This document shows, in pieces, positions 9,239 through 17,520 of a DNA stretch of 45,078 nt. A model generated the notes under the pieces. The model was given only the letters and a program-made list of their open reading frames with translations, did no database searches and was not told the DNA's origin. Source of the DNA: Bradyrhizobium sp. STM 3843 (GTDB lineage Bacteria; Pseudomonadota; Alphaproteobacteria; Rhizobiales; Xanthobacteraceae); contig NZ_CAFK01000213.1 in assembly GCF_000239815.1 (NCBI RefSeq), positions 1 to 45,078 on the forward strand, read 5' to 3'. Position numbers and translations under genes: made by a program. Every line of letters begins with the position of its first letter. Positions within the stretch are counted from its first letter, which is position 1.

Positions 9239-9260
9239 GATCGAATTTGCTAATTCGATC
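9239..9260. promoter_or_regulatory. Perfect 22-bp inverted repeat, candidate operator
   Basis: GATCGAATT (9239-9247), four-base spacer TGCT, AATTCGATC (9252-9260). It lies 157 bases before the glycine-rich gene start and has no T-tract, which favours a protein-binding site over a terminator. The AATT cores give it a lower GC content than its surroundings. Confidence 0.4.
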
Positions 9261-9416
9261 CCGTGTCCGAACGAGCGCGCGAGGCAGTCAGGCTCCGCAT
9301 TCTGACTTCCCTGTCAGAAACTGGCACATTTGTAAGTTGAAGCAGAGCCTGCCGGCGCCTCATCTGGTCCTCCTCGCGCGGCGCGACTATCGCCGCATGG
9401 TATGGAGGATGTTCCG

Positions 9417-9929
9417 ATGACCAACAGGCTTCTCACCGGTATCGTTGCGGCGGCGTTCGCCGCTTCGCTCGCGATCGCCTCGCCCGTTCTCGCCCGCGGT
9501 GGCGGCGGCGGCTTTGGTGGCGGTGGCGGCCACGGCGGCGGTTTTGGCGGCGGCTTCGGCGGTGGCCATTTCGGCGGCGGCGGCTTTGGCGGTGGACATT
9601 TCGGCGGCGGCGGCATGCACGTGGGCGGCATGGGCGGCGCGCATTTTGGCGGACCGGCTTTCGGTGGCGCACGTTTCGGGGGCGCTCGCTTTGCCGGCGG
9701 GCCGATGGGAGCGCATGCGGCCTTCGCACCCCGCTTCGGCGGCGCGGGCTGGCATGGCGGGCACTTTATCGGTCGTCACGCCTTCTTCTTCCACCACCAC
9801 CGCCGTTTTGCCTTCTTCGGCGCGCCATTCCTGTACGCCGGCTATGGCTATTATGACGGCTGCTGGCAGCGCAGCTGGACGCCCTGGGGCTGGCAATGGA
9901 TCAATGCGTGCGGAGACACCTGGTACTAG
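9417..9929 (+). CDS. Small exported Gly/His/Phe-rich protein
   Basis: A 170-aa protein with a clear signal peptide (MTNRLLTGIVAAAFAASLAI, cleavage near VLARG). The first half of the mature part is built of GGGFGG, GGHFGG and GGARF repeats. Next come a His-rich segment (FFFHHHRRF) and an aromatic C-terminus with two cysteines (YYDGCWQ, INACGDTWY). ATG at 9417 follows GGAGG at 9404-9408 with eight-base spacing; the in-frame ATG at 9402 overlaps that site and is less likely. Similar proteins are often annotated as hypothetical or sulfur-globule-like, but no function is established. The His content suggests metal binding, which is inference. It precedes a two-component system on the same strand. 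Confidence 0.8.
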   Translation: MTNRLLTGIVAAAFAASLAIASPVLARGGGGGFGGGGGHGGGFGGGFGGGHFGGGGFGGGHFGGGGMHVGGMGGAHFGGPAFGGARFGGARFAGGPMGAHAAFAPRFGGAGWHGGHFIGRHAFFFHHHRRFAFFGAPFLYAGYGYYDGCWQRSWTPWGWQWINACGDTWY

Positions 9930-9959
9930 CGCAGCGCGACTATATTGGTATCCTTCGGT

Positions 9960-10005
9960 TCTGACGTTCGCATACCTGTTTGCGACAAGTGACATGAACG
10001 TCAGA
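9960..10005. terminator. Hairpin after the Gly-rich gene
   Basis: TCTGACGTTC (9960-9969) and GAACGTCAGA (9996-10005) are perfectly complementary. The interval contains a further small stem, CGCA (9969-9972) with TGCG (9981-9984). It lies 30 bases after the stop codon. There is no T-tract, so it may stabilise an mRNA end rather than act as an intrinsic terminator. Confidence 0.4.
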
Positions 10006-10065
10006 GCCGGGACACCAGAGCGCGATGGATCGGTCGAATTGCCGTCGCGCTCCAGATTTTTGATT

Positions 10066-10141
10066 GAGCATGATCTCCGCGCAAACGCGTTCCGCGTTTG
10101 TCGCGAGGGAAATCCGCATGGCACTTTTCCGGATCATGCTC
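10066..10141. repeat. GAGCATGATC-type palindromic intergenic repeat
   Basis: The ends are exact inverted repeats, GAGCATGATC (10066-10075) and GATCATGCTC (10132-10141), with the internal CACTTTTCCG next to the right arm. This pattern is, from memory, a widespread mobile-like palindrome of rhizobia and Bradyrhizobium. An extra perfect stem, CAAACGCG (10082-10089) with CGCGTTTG (10093-10100), sits inside. It ends 29 bases before the response-regulator start, so it lies in that gene's leader or promoter. Confidence 0.75.
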
Positions 10142-10170
10142 CAGCTGCGGCCGCCGCGCGGAGTTGAACC

Positions 10171-10863
10171 ATGACTGGAGGTCACCGCCGCATTCTCGTC
10201 GTCGAGGACGATCAGGAGACCGCCGGGCAGCTCGTCGAAGAGCTCACGGCCTCCGGCTACGAGGTCGATCTTGCCGCGAACGGTCGCGAGGCGCTCAGCC
10301 GCGGCAGCGAACGCGACTATGCCGTCATCACCATCGACCGCATGCTGCCTGATGTCGACGGCCTCGCGGTGATGCGTGAGCTGCGCGACGATGGCGTTGC
10401 GGCGCCGTTCCTGATCATCTCCGCGCTCGGCGAGGTCGACGACCGCGTGCGGGGCTTGCGCGCCGGCGGCGACGACTATCTGGTCAAGCCATTCTCATTC
10501 GTCGAATTGCTCGCGCGACTGGAGGCGCTCGGCCGCCGCAGCGAAACCATCGCCAAAGAGACGATCCTGCGCGTCGGCGATCTCGCCATCGACCTGATCC
10601 TGCGCAGCGCCAGCCGGCACGGCAAGAAGATCCCGCTGTTGCCGCGCGAATTCCAACTGCTCGAATATCTCGTCCGCAACGAGGGCCGCGTCGTCTCCCG
10701 CGCGATGCTGCTGCAGCACGTCTGGGACCTGCATTTCGATCCCTCCACCAACATCATCGACGTCTATGTCGGTCGTGTCAGACGCAAGGTCGACGACAGC
10801 CAGGCCTATCCGTTGATCCACACCATCCGCGGCGTCGGGTATTGCCTCCGTGCTCCTGGCTAA
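10171..10863 (+). CDS. OmpR/PhoB-family response regulator
   Basis: A 230-aa two-domain DNA-binding regulator. The receiver domain (about 6-120) has the acidic pocket E12/D13, the phospho-acceptor D56 in ITIDRMLPD, S84 and K106 in YLVKPF. The winged-helix output domain (about 135-228) has LLPREFQLLEYL, DVYVGRVRRKVD and HTIRGVGYCL. ATG at 10171 follows GGAGTTGAACC. The downstream kinase gene starts inside its last codons, so the two are translationally coupled and almost certainly partners. Target genes are unknown; the adjacent Gly/His-rich exported protein is a reasonable candidate. Confidence 0.95.
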   Translation: MTGGHRRILVVEDDQETAGQLVEELTASGYEVDLAANGREALSRGSERDYAVITIDRMLPDVDGLAVMRELRDDGVAAPFLIISALGEVDDRVRGLRAGGDDYLVKPFSFVELLARLEALGRRSETIAKETILRVGDLAIDLILRSASRHGKKIPLLPREFQLLEYLVRNEGRVVSRAMLLQHVWDLHFDPSTNIIDVYVGRVRRKVDDSQAYPLIHTIRGVGYCLRAPG

Positions 10864-11926
10864 GACACTCAGATCATCGACGTTCCGCCTGGCGCTGATC
10901 GCGATCGGGATTTTCGGCGTAATCGTCGGAGCGATGATCGCCTATGTCTATTTCGGGACGCTGGCCTATGTGCACAGCCGGGTCGGCGATGTCGGCGATC
11001 ACGACAGCTTCACAAGGACGATCGCGCTCGCGATGATCGCGGCGACGGGGCTGCTGCTGGTGCTGGCTGCCGTCGCCGCCGTGCTGGTGACGCGGCGGAC
11101 GGTCGGGCGGATCGAACAGATCAACGCCACCAGCCGCGCCATCATGCTCTCCGGCCTCGACCAGCGAATTCCGCTGCGCGGCAGCCACGACGAATGGGAT
11201 CGGGTGGCGGAGAATCTCAATCAGATGCTGGACCGCATCGAGACATTGATGAGCGAGGTCAAGCAGGTCGGCGACAACGTCGCGCACGATTTGCGCACGC
11301 CGCTCACGCGCATGCGCGGACGGCTCGAGAAGGCCTATCATGCCCCCCGCAACAACGAGACCGATGCGACGCTGATCGGCGACACCATCGCCGATCTCGA
11401 CGCGGTGCTCGGCATGTTCACCTCCATCACGCGGATCTCGGAGATCGAGACCAGGGCGCGCAAGGGGGCGTTCCGCGAACTGAACCTGGTCGACATCGCA
11501 GGCGAAGTCGTCGAGCTCTACGACGCCGCGGCCGAACAGGTCGCGACGCGGCTCGGCCTTGCGGGTGACCGCGAGGTGAAGGTCACCGGCGACCGCGACC
11601 TCCTGTTCGATGCCATTGCCAATCTCGTCGACAACGCCGTCAAGCACGGCCGCGCGCACGGCCAGGTGACGGTGACCTGCACGACCAGCGATGGTGCAGC
11701 AGTGATTGCGATCGCCGACAATGGCCCCGGCATCCCTGCGGACCAGCACGACCAAGTGTTCAAGCGCTTCTACCGGCTCGAGCGGAGCCGTTACACGCCG
11801 GGCAATGGGCTGGGCTTGAGCCTCGCCGCCGCAGTGGCGCATCTGCATGGCGCCGAGATCTCGCTGCGCGACAATGCTCCCGGACTCCTGGTCGAGCTCC
11901 GATTTCCACCGCCGTCCGCGCAGTGA
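10850..11926 (+). CDS. Membrane sensor histidine kinase with very short external loop
   Basis: A 358-aa kinase starting at GTG 10850, overlapping the regulator gene by 14 bases. Two membrane helices (about 12-34 and 58-80) are separated by only some 22 residues, so there is no room for a periplasmic ligand domain. A HAMP linker (about 80-135) precedes the H-box VAHDLRTPLTR (H146). The ATPase domain shows DNAVKHG (N-box), ADNGPGIP (G1), VFKRFYRLERSR (F-box) and GNGLGLSL (G2). All catalytic motifs are intact. The architecture is that of intramembrane-sensing or accessory-protein-dependent kinases; the stimulus cannot be read. Confidence 0.95.
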   Translation: MLLAKTLRSSTFRLALIAIGIFGVIVGAMIAYVYFGTLAYVHSRVGDVGDHDSFTRTIALAMIAATGLLLVLAAVAAVLVTRRTVGRIEQINATSRAIMLSGLDQRIPLRGSHDEWDRVAENLNQMLDRIETLMSEVKQVGDNVAHDLRTPLTRMRGRLEKAYHAPRNNETDATLIGDTIADLDAVLGMFTSITRISEIETRARKGAFRELNLVDIAGEVVELYDAAAEQVATRLGLAGDREVKVTGDRDLLFDAIANLVDNAVKHGRAHGQVTVTCTTSDGAAVIAIADNGPGIPADQHDQVFKRFYRLERSRYTPGNGLGLSLAAAVAHLHGAEISLRDNAPGLLVELRFPPPSAQ

Positions 11927-12143
11927 ACCAAGACAGCCCCTGCCCTTGAGCTGCCGCGCGCAGCGTGCCGACCGTAAATCCACGGGGGGAACCTGCATCG
12001 CGCTCGCGGGTTCTCACTCCTGCAGGTCGTATTGCGTTATCGCCGTTGACGGGCTGACGACGGCCATTGCTGTTTGTCGCGCGAGCCAGGTTCGCGCCAG
12101 CAGGGTCCGGTCGCGGTCCATGCTGGAATGCGGACTTCGTACG

Positions 12144-12362
12144 ATGAAGAACTTTTCCGACGCTGCTTTCTCTCCTGAGGTAATCGCGCTGATGACGGAG
12201 GCGCTCGGTGCGGCGGTAGCCGCATTGCCGGAGCCGGTCAGTTCAACCCATGTCACGCTGCTCGCCGAGGCGGTGCTGCGCGCCGCCAAGGCCGGCGAGC
12301 GCAACGTGGCCAACATGCAGCGGCTGGCGCTGCTCGAGCTGCAGATCATGCCGCGGGTGTAG
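12144..12362 (+). CDS. Small conserved hypothetical protein
   Basis: A 72-aa acidic, alanine-rich, largely helical protein (begins MKNFSDAAFSPEVIALM, ends LALLELQIMPRV). The sequence pattern resembles small unannotated proteins I recall from Bradyrhizobium, but no function is known. ATG at 12144 is the likeliest start; an in-frame ATG at 12120 would add eight residues, and neither has a strong ribosome site. It faces the glutathione-transferase gene tail to tail. Confidence 0.6.
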   Translation: MKNFSDAAFSPEVIALMTEALGAAVAALPEPVSSTHVTLLAEAVLRAAKAGERNVANMQRLALLELQIMPRV

Positions 12363-12410
12363 ACCGGCTCTCGGCGAGCTTCGCTTTTGCGAGAGAGGTC
12401 GTCGCTCGTC

Positions 12411-13034
12411 TCACGCCGCGGCCGATTGCGCCTGCGGCCAGGGATCGGCCCAGGCCGGCAACCGCATCAGGGTATCGAGCCAGCGGACGATGTTCGGAAA
12501 TGTCTCGAGCGGCATCTCCGCATCGCGCCAGTCGGTCGCCATCGAGGCCAGCGCGAAATCCGCAATGGTGAGGCGGTCGCAGGCGACATAGGTACGCGAC
12601 CGCAAATGACCGTCGAGCACGGCCGCGAACGTCTTCAGGTTCGGCACCTTCCCGACCAGCGCCGCGCGGTCAGGCGTGCCGAAGCCGAACGTTCGCTTGA
12701 CGATGTGCTCGAAATAGAACGGCCCGACTGCGGGCGCCCAATGACAGTCGTTCCAGGACAGCCAGCGGATCACCTCGACCTGCTCCTGCGGATCGCGGGC
12801 CGGCCACATGTCGCAGCTTTCGCGGATGCAGAGATGGGCCATGATCGCGTTCGACTCCCATAGCACGAGGTCGCCATCGACCAGCACCGGCGCCTTCATG
12901 TTGGGGTTGAGCGCGGCAAACTCCGGTGTTTTCAACGCGCGGCTGGTCTCGATGAACTCCGCCTGCGCACCGAGATGCTTGACCAGCGCCAGCACGCGGC
13001 GCGGCGCCTGAGCCTTGATCCAGTAGATCTTCAT
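12411..13034 (-). CDS. Glutathione S-transferase family protein
   Basis: A cytoplasmic enzyme of 207 aa with the two-domain GST layout. The N-terminal thioredoxin-like half contains the cis-proline motif KAPVLVDGD and the glutathione-binding WESNAIMAHL. The C-terminal helical half contains the N-capping box motif LTIADFALAS. The start is set at ATG 13034, preceded by GGAGAACC and beginning directly with the first beta strand (MKIYWIKAQ); an upstream in-frame start adds nine residues without family support. Substrate unknown. A second, unrelated-class GST gene follows upstream on the same strand. Confidence 0.92.
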   Translation of the reverse strand: MKIYWIKAQAPRRVLALVKHLGAQAEFIETSRALKTPEFAALNPNMKAPVLVDGDLVLWESNAIMAHLCIRESCDMWPARDPQEQVEVIRWLSWNDCHWAPAVGPFYFEHIVKRTFGFGTPDRAALVGKVPNLKTFAAVLDGHLRSRTYVACDRLTIADFALASMATDWRDAEMPLETFPNIVRWLDTLMRLPAWADPWPQAQSAAA

Positions 13035-13133
13035 GCCGGTTCTCCATCCGTGATGTCTCAAAGACGAACGGGGGTGGGCCAGATCGACATGACCCGCAAA
13101 AGTTTTTGGGAGGTAACCGGAGAGTGATGGCGC

Positions 13134-14126
13134 TCAAGCTTTCCGGATCGACAGCCGCTCTCGCCCAGACGGCAAGGTGAAATCCTGCAGCGGCCCGACC
13201 GGGACGATGCCGGTCGGATTGATGGTGCGGTGGCTCTCGTAATAGTGATGCTTGATGTGCTCGAAATTCACCGTCCCGGCGATGCTGGGCCACTGGTAGA
13301 GATCGCGTGTATAGGCCGAAAGATGCGGATAGTCGGCGATGCGGCGGATGTTGCACTTGAAGTGGCCGACATAGACCGCATCGAAGCGGATCAGCGTGGT
13401 GAACAGCCTGATATCCGATTCCGTTAGGCGCTCGCCGAGCAGGAACCGACGGGTCGACAGCCTCTCCTCCAGCCAGTCGAGCGTGGCGAACAGCGGTGCG
13501 ACCGCCTCCTCATAAGCGCCTTGCGTAGTTGCGAAGCCGCATTTGTAGACGCCATTGTTGAGCGTGTCATAGACCCGCGCATTGATCGCGTCGATCTCGC
13601 CGCGCAGCGGTTCCGGGTAGTAGTCTCCGGGCGTGGCACCGATGCCGTCGAAGGCCGAGTTCAGCATCCGGATGATCTCGGCGGACTCGTTGTTGACGAT
13701 GGTGCGCCGCTCCTTGTCCCACAGCACGGGAACAGTGACCCGGCCGGAATAGCGCGGATCGGCCGCGGTGTAGACCTGGTAGAGGAACTGCGCATGGTTG
13801 ACGTCATCGGCGACGACGCCGGGACCGTCGGCGAAGGTCCAGCCCTGCTCGGCCATCAGCCAGTTGACCACCGAGACTGAGACCATCTCGTTAAGCCCCT
13901 TCAGGACCCGCATGATCAAGGTGCGGTGCGCCCAGGGACAGGCCAGGCTGACATAGAGGTGATAGCGCCCGGCTTCCGCCTTGAAGCCGCCGCTGCCGGT
14001 CGGGCCGGCGCTGCCGTCAGCGGTGATGAAATTGCGATAGGCCGAATCCTTGCGCACGAAGCGGCCGCCGGTCGCCCCGGTGTCGTACCAGACGTCGTGC
14101 CATTGGCCGTCGACGAGCAATCCCAT
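13134..14126 (-). CDS. Glutathionyl-hydroquinone reductase (Xi-class GST)
   Basis: A 330-aa Xi-class (YqjG/PcpF-type) GST that reduces glutathionyl-hydroquinones to free hydroquinones. Signs are the catalytic motif SLACPWAHR (C63), VPVLWDKERRTIVNNESAEIIRML for glutathione binding, and the C-terminal all-helical domain with LTESDIRLFTTLIRFDAVYVGHFKCN. Length is normal for the class. ATG at 14126 is favoured because AAGGAG sits seven bases upstream; GTG at 14132 would be too close to that site. With the neighbouring GST it suggests quinone or aromatic detoxification, which is inference. Confidence 0.95.
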   Translation of the reverse strand: MGLLVDGQWHDVWYDTGATGGRFVRKDSAYRNFITADGSAGPTGSGGFKAEAGRYHLYVSLACPWAHRTLIMRVLKGLNEMVSVSVVNWLMAEQGWTFADGPGVVADDVNHAQFLYQVYTAADPRYSGRVTVPVLWDKERRTIVNNESAEIIRMLNSAFDGIGATPGDYYPEPLRGEIDAINARVYDTLNNGVYKCGFATTQGAYEEAVAPLFATLDWLEERLSTRRFLLGERLTESDIRLFTTLIRFDAVYVGHFKCNIRRIADYPHLSAYTRDLYQWPSIAGTVNFEHIKHHYYESHRTINPTGIVPVGPLQDFTLPSGRERLSIRKA

Positions 14127-14411
14127 GGCCACACTCCTTCACATCACGGCCGACCGGCCGCAGCGCGGCTGCCCTGGGCTCTCGGCGCCCTGCCGACCGG
14201 CCTTCGGGATGAGTACACGTCGGCCATGTACCGCGCCAGTGCGGCGCATCTTGAGTTCCGATCAGGAGCTGTCCGGCGGCTGCCGGGGGTCACCGAAGCA
14301 AGTGCGGGAGGTCGGTCTGATGCGAAAGATGGTTCCGATTGCCGCAATCCGTCACGTTTGCTGCCGCGTCGGAGAATCAGCTAGGCGTTGAGGATCAGGA
14401 ACAATGCGCCG

Positions 14412-16298
14412 ATGAGCCGTCGTGAACGTCGGGCCGCCGCCCGCGGATCGAAGAAGACGTCCCAAGAATCCGGCGCCTCAACGCCGGCTGCCCTTCATGC
14501 GGCCGGCTTGGCCCATCTGCAGGCGGCACGCCTCCTTGAAGCCCAGCAGTGCTGCGAGCAGGCTCTGGCCATCGACCCCAATCACGCAGACAGCATGCAC
14601 CTGATGGGGCTGCTGTCGCTGCAGCTCGGACAGCATGATCACGCCATCGCCTGGATTGCACGCGCCATCTCATCAGCTCCCAGAGCCAGCTATGTCTCGA
14701 GTCTGGGACTGGCGCTGCTCGGGGCAGGACGGCTTGAGGACGCGCTGAAGGCCTTCGACAAGGCCGCATCGCTTGAACCTGAGAACGCGCTGCATTGGAA
14801 GAATCTCGGCGCGGTTCTCGCGGAGATGGATCGTCCGGACGAAGCGCTCTTGAGCCTGCAGCAGGCGTTGAGCTTGTCCGCGCAATGCGTCGATGCAGCC
14901 AATATGGCCGGGCTGCTCCTCTACCGGCAGAGCCGCTTTGCCGAGGCTCTGGGGTTTTTCAACGCCTCCTTGGAGGCAAACGCCGAGCAGGCCGACGCGC
15001 TTCACATGCGCGCGCTGGTCCTGCAAAATCTCGGGCGGCTGGACGACGCAGCGGCCGACGGCTTGCGGTCGCAGCTGCTCGATCCGACTAACGTCGATAC
15101 GCACAACAATCTCGGCTGGGTGCTGCACCGGCTCGGCCGGTACGATGAGGCGCTGACGTGCTTTGAGCGGGCTCTCTCGCTCCGCCCGGATTACCTTGTG
15201 GCGCTGCTGAACAAGGCGGATCTGCTGGCCGATGACCTGCGGCTCGACGAGGCGATGGCCTTCTACGATCAGGCCAAAGCAATCGCGCCTGATGATCCGA
15301 TCACGATCTGGAACGTGGCGCTGCTCGATATGCTGACCGGGAATTTTGCCGCGGGCTGGGCCGGTCGCGAGATCAGGTGGAAAACCGGGCTCGGCATGGC
15401 CGCTCCGAATTTCGCGCAGCCGCAGTGGCTGGGCACCGGGCCGCTTCAGGGCAAGACGATCCTCATTTTCGCCGATGAGGGGATCGGAGACGCCTTCCAA
15501 TTCGCCCGCTATGTGCCCCTCGTCGCTGAGCTCGGAGCGAAAGTCATCCTCGCAGTCCAGGAGCCCACCTGCGCGTTACTATCCAGACTCTCCGGTGTTG
15601 CCGAGTGCGTTCCGAAATCCACCGCGGTTTTGCCGAGCTTCGATGTGCATTGCGCGATGTCCAGCCTGCCGCTGGCATTCAAGACCACCCTCGACACGAT
15701 TCCGGCCGCTATTCCCTATCTACCGGCTCCACTCGACGCCCTTAAAGCGCAGTGGGAGAGCCGGCTGGGTGCTCACGGCAGGCTTCGTGTCGGGCTGGTC
15801 TGGTCCGGCAATCCGGGGCACGGCAACGATCGCAACAGGTCCGTGCCGCTGCGATTGCTGGCAAAGCTCCTGGACATCGATGTGCAGTTCGTCAGCCTGC
15901 AGAAAGATCCGCGCGCGGCCGACAAGGAGGTCCTTGCCGGGCTGGATATCGTCGACATGACGGAGCGCCTGTCAGACTTCGACGACACCGCTGCGCTGAT
16001 GTCATGTCTGGACATTGTGGTGACCGTGGACACGAGCGTGGCCCACCTCGCCGGCGGCCTTGGACGCCCGGTGTGGATTCTCTTGCCGTATCGCCCGGAC
16101 TATCGCTGGCTGCTCGGCCGCGCAGATTCACCCTGGTACCCAACAGCGCGTCTGTTCAGACAGGACGACCGACGCGACTATGGCTGGGTGATCGATCAAA
16201 TCCGCAATGCGCTGACAATCGAGGCGGCCGCATTCCGAGCTCGACGATCGCTAACCACCGATGGCGACGGCCGGGCGCAGGATCAACCGGCGCATTGA
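14412..16298 (+). CDS. TPR protein fused to a glycosyltransferase-family-9-like domain
   Basis: A 628-aa protein. After a basic start (MSRRERRAAARGSKK) come tandem tetratricopeptide repeats over about 25-300, for example AQQCCEQALAIDPNHADSMH, DALKAFDKAASLEPENALHW and EALTCFERALSLRPDYLVAL. The C-terminal half resembles heptosyltransferase-like GT domains: GDAFQFARYVPLVAELGAKV, RVGLVWSGNPGHGNDRNRS, LQKDPRA and the donor-site strand VTVDTSVAHLAGGLGRPVW. ATG 14412 was preferred to TTG 14388 because AGGA lies upstream and the family usually starts this way. A role in glycosylating proteins or surface polysaccharide is inference. It is monocistronic and convergent with the DUF2278 gene. Confidence 0.85.
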   Translation: MSRRERRAAARGSKKTSQESGASTPAALHAAGLAHLQAARLLEAQQCCEQALAIDPNHADSMHLMGLLSLQLGQHDHAIAWIARAISSAPRASYVSSLGLALLGAGRLEDALKAFDKAASLEPENALHWKNLGAVLAEMDRPDEALLSLQQALSLSAQCVDAANMAGLLLYRQSRFAEALGFFNASLEANAEQADALHMRALVLQNLGRLDDAAADGLRSQLLDPTNVDTHNNLGWVLHRLGRYDEALTCFERALSLRPDYLVALLNKADLLADDLRLDEAMAFYDQAKAIAPDDPITIWNVALLDMLTGNFAAGWAGREIRWKTGLGMAAPNFAQPQWLGTGPLQGKTILIFADEGIGDAFQFARYVPLVAELGAKVILAVQEPTCALLSRLSGVAECVPKSTAVLPSFDVHCAMSSLPLAFKTTLDTIPAAIPYLPAPLDALKAQWESRLGAHGRLRVGLVWSGNPGHGNDRNRSVPLRLLAKLLDIDVQFVSLQKDPRAADKEVLAGLDIVDMTERLSDFDDTAALMSCLDIVVTVDTSVAHLAGGLGRPVWILLPYRPDYRWLLGRADSPWYPTARLFRQDDRRDYGWVIDQIRNALTIEAAAFRARRSLTTDGDGRAQDQPAH

Positions 16299-16346
16299 TC
16301 CTGCTCGGCGGCTTCCTTTCAGCCTGAGCCTTGGCGCCCGACCAGC

Positions 16347-17393
16347 TCAGAACTGGAACGGAATGGTCCGGCCCGGCTGCGCCGCCTGCTCGCGCGTGTA
16401 GAACACGCCGTGGACCTTCACCCCTGAGGCGTTCAACAGGGTGATGATCCCGCCCTTGTTCGACAGCGCGACGGGTGCCGCGATCGGCACCACCATGGTC
16501 GCGCCGGCGGCGATCTTGCCCGAGAGCGTCATGGCGTTCTTGTGCTTGTCCTTGATCTGCCAACCATCGAGATCGACGTCGACATCGGCGGTGTTGAGCA
16601 GGGTCACGGTCTCGCGCTCGGGCGTCCGGACATCGTTGACATAGGCCGCGATGATCCGCACCAGCCCGTCCGGCACGTCGAACGGCGGAATCTGGTCGCG
16701 CGACGGCGGCGTATGCGGAGCGTTCGGATGATCGCTGTCCCGCGGCAGGATCACTCCGCCGCTGTCATCATCCGAGTGCCAGGCCTGGCTCTGGAATTTG
16801 AGGAAGATCGCGACCCATTGCTGCTGGGCGGGAAACTCGAAGATCAGTCCGCCGTCCTGCCAAGGACCGTTATCCTGGTCATGCGAGCCGGGCGGATTGC
16901 CCTGGTTGAAATGGATGTCGTGAATGCCGCGGCCAGGCCTGAAGCCGAAGAACCGGTCGGCCTTCTCCTCCGGCCCCCAGGTGTCGCCGAAGGCATAGAT
17001 CAAGGCCTCTTCGTCCGACATCGCGCGCTGGACATAGGAGTCGATCTTTTCGTTGAGATCGTTGTCGGGACCCGCGGCCGACATCGGCAGCGGCTTCAGC
17101 TCCCAGGGCTGCATCAAATTGGCGCGGATGAAGTCGAGCGCGACGCCGCCCGGCTTGCTCTGGAGCTCATGCAGGCCTTCGCTAAACTGCTTCAAACCGT
17201 CGACGATCGGATGTTCGAAGTGCGAGCGAACCAAAAATTCGACCTCGCTGCCGTCCTGCGAGCGAACATTGATGGCGATCCGGTACTGGGTGCCGTCGGC
17301 CGAGACCAGGACCTGGTAGTGCGGACTGGCGCCTGTTGCGAGACGGTTGTTGATCGGGCGTCCCTTCAGCAGCGCATAATTCTTCAGCGGCAT
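16347..17393 (-). CDS. DUF2278 protein with C-terminal lamin-tail-like domain
   Basis: A 348-aa protein. The N-terminal two-thirds matches the YukJ/DUF2278 pattern: MPLKNYALLKG start, DLNEKIDSYVQRAM, ALIYAFGDTWGPE, FGFRPGRGIHDIHFNQGN and GGLIFEFPAQQQWVAIFLKFQSQ. The C-terminal part (about 240-348) has the immunoglobulin-like lamin-tail pattern ETVTLLNTADVDVDLDGWQIKD with LSGKIAAGATMVV. No signal peptide is visible. ATG at 17393 follows GGGAGGGACC. The biochemical function of DUF2278 is not known. The fold combination is seen in other bacteria, so the fusion itself is not evidence of an error. Confidence 0.82.
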   Translation of the reverse strand: MPLKNYALLKGRPINNRLATGASPHYQVLVSADGTQYRIAINVRSQDGSEVEFLVRSHFEHPIVDGLKQFSEGLHELQSKPGGVALDFIRANLMQPWELKPLPMSAAGPDNDLNEKIDSYVQRAMSDEEALIYAFGDTWGPEEKADRFFGFRPGRGIHDIHFNQGNPPGSHDQDNGPWQDGGLIFEFPAQQQWVAIFLKFQSQAWHSDDDSGGVILPRDSDHPNAPHTPPSRDQIPPFDVPDGLVRIIAAYVNDVRTPERETVTLLNTADVDVDLDGWQIKDKHKNAMTLSGKIAAGATMVVPIAAPVALSNKGGIITLLNASGVKVHGVFYTREQAAQPGRTIPFQF

Positions 17394-17520
17394 CGTCGGT
17401 CCCTCCCCTCACGCATCGCAGCCGCACCGAAGGCCGATGCGCCGCGCCGAAGGTTACACCGCGATCGATGAAGGGCCTGTGATCCAGATCACCAGCAGCA
17501 TGCGCGCTGAGACGCGGGGC

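Larger units (their letters stand above)
8705..9416. other. Divergent control region between autotransporter and glycine-rich gene
   Basis: About 710 bases without a credible gene; open frames here lack protein-like sequence. It separates two divergently transcribed surface/exported proteins, so it should carry both promoters. It contains two perfect palindromes, listed separately at 8845-8861 and 9239-9260. Confidence 0.5.
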
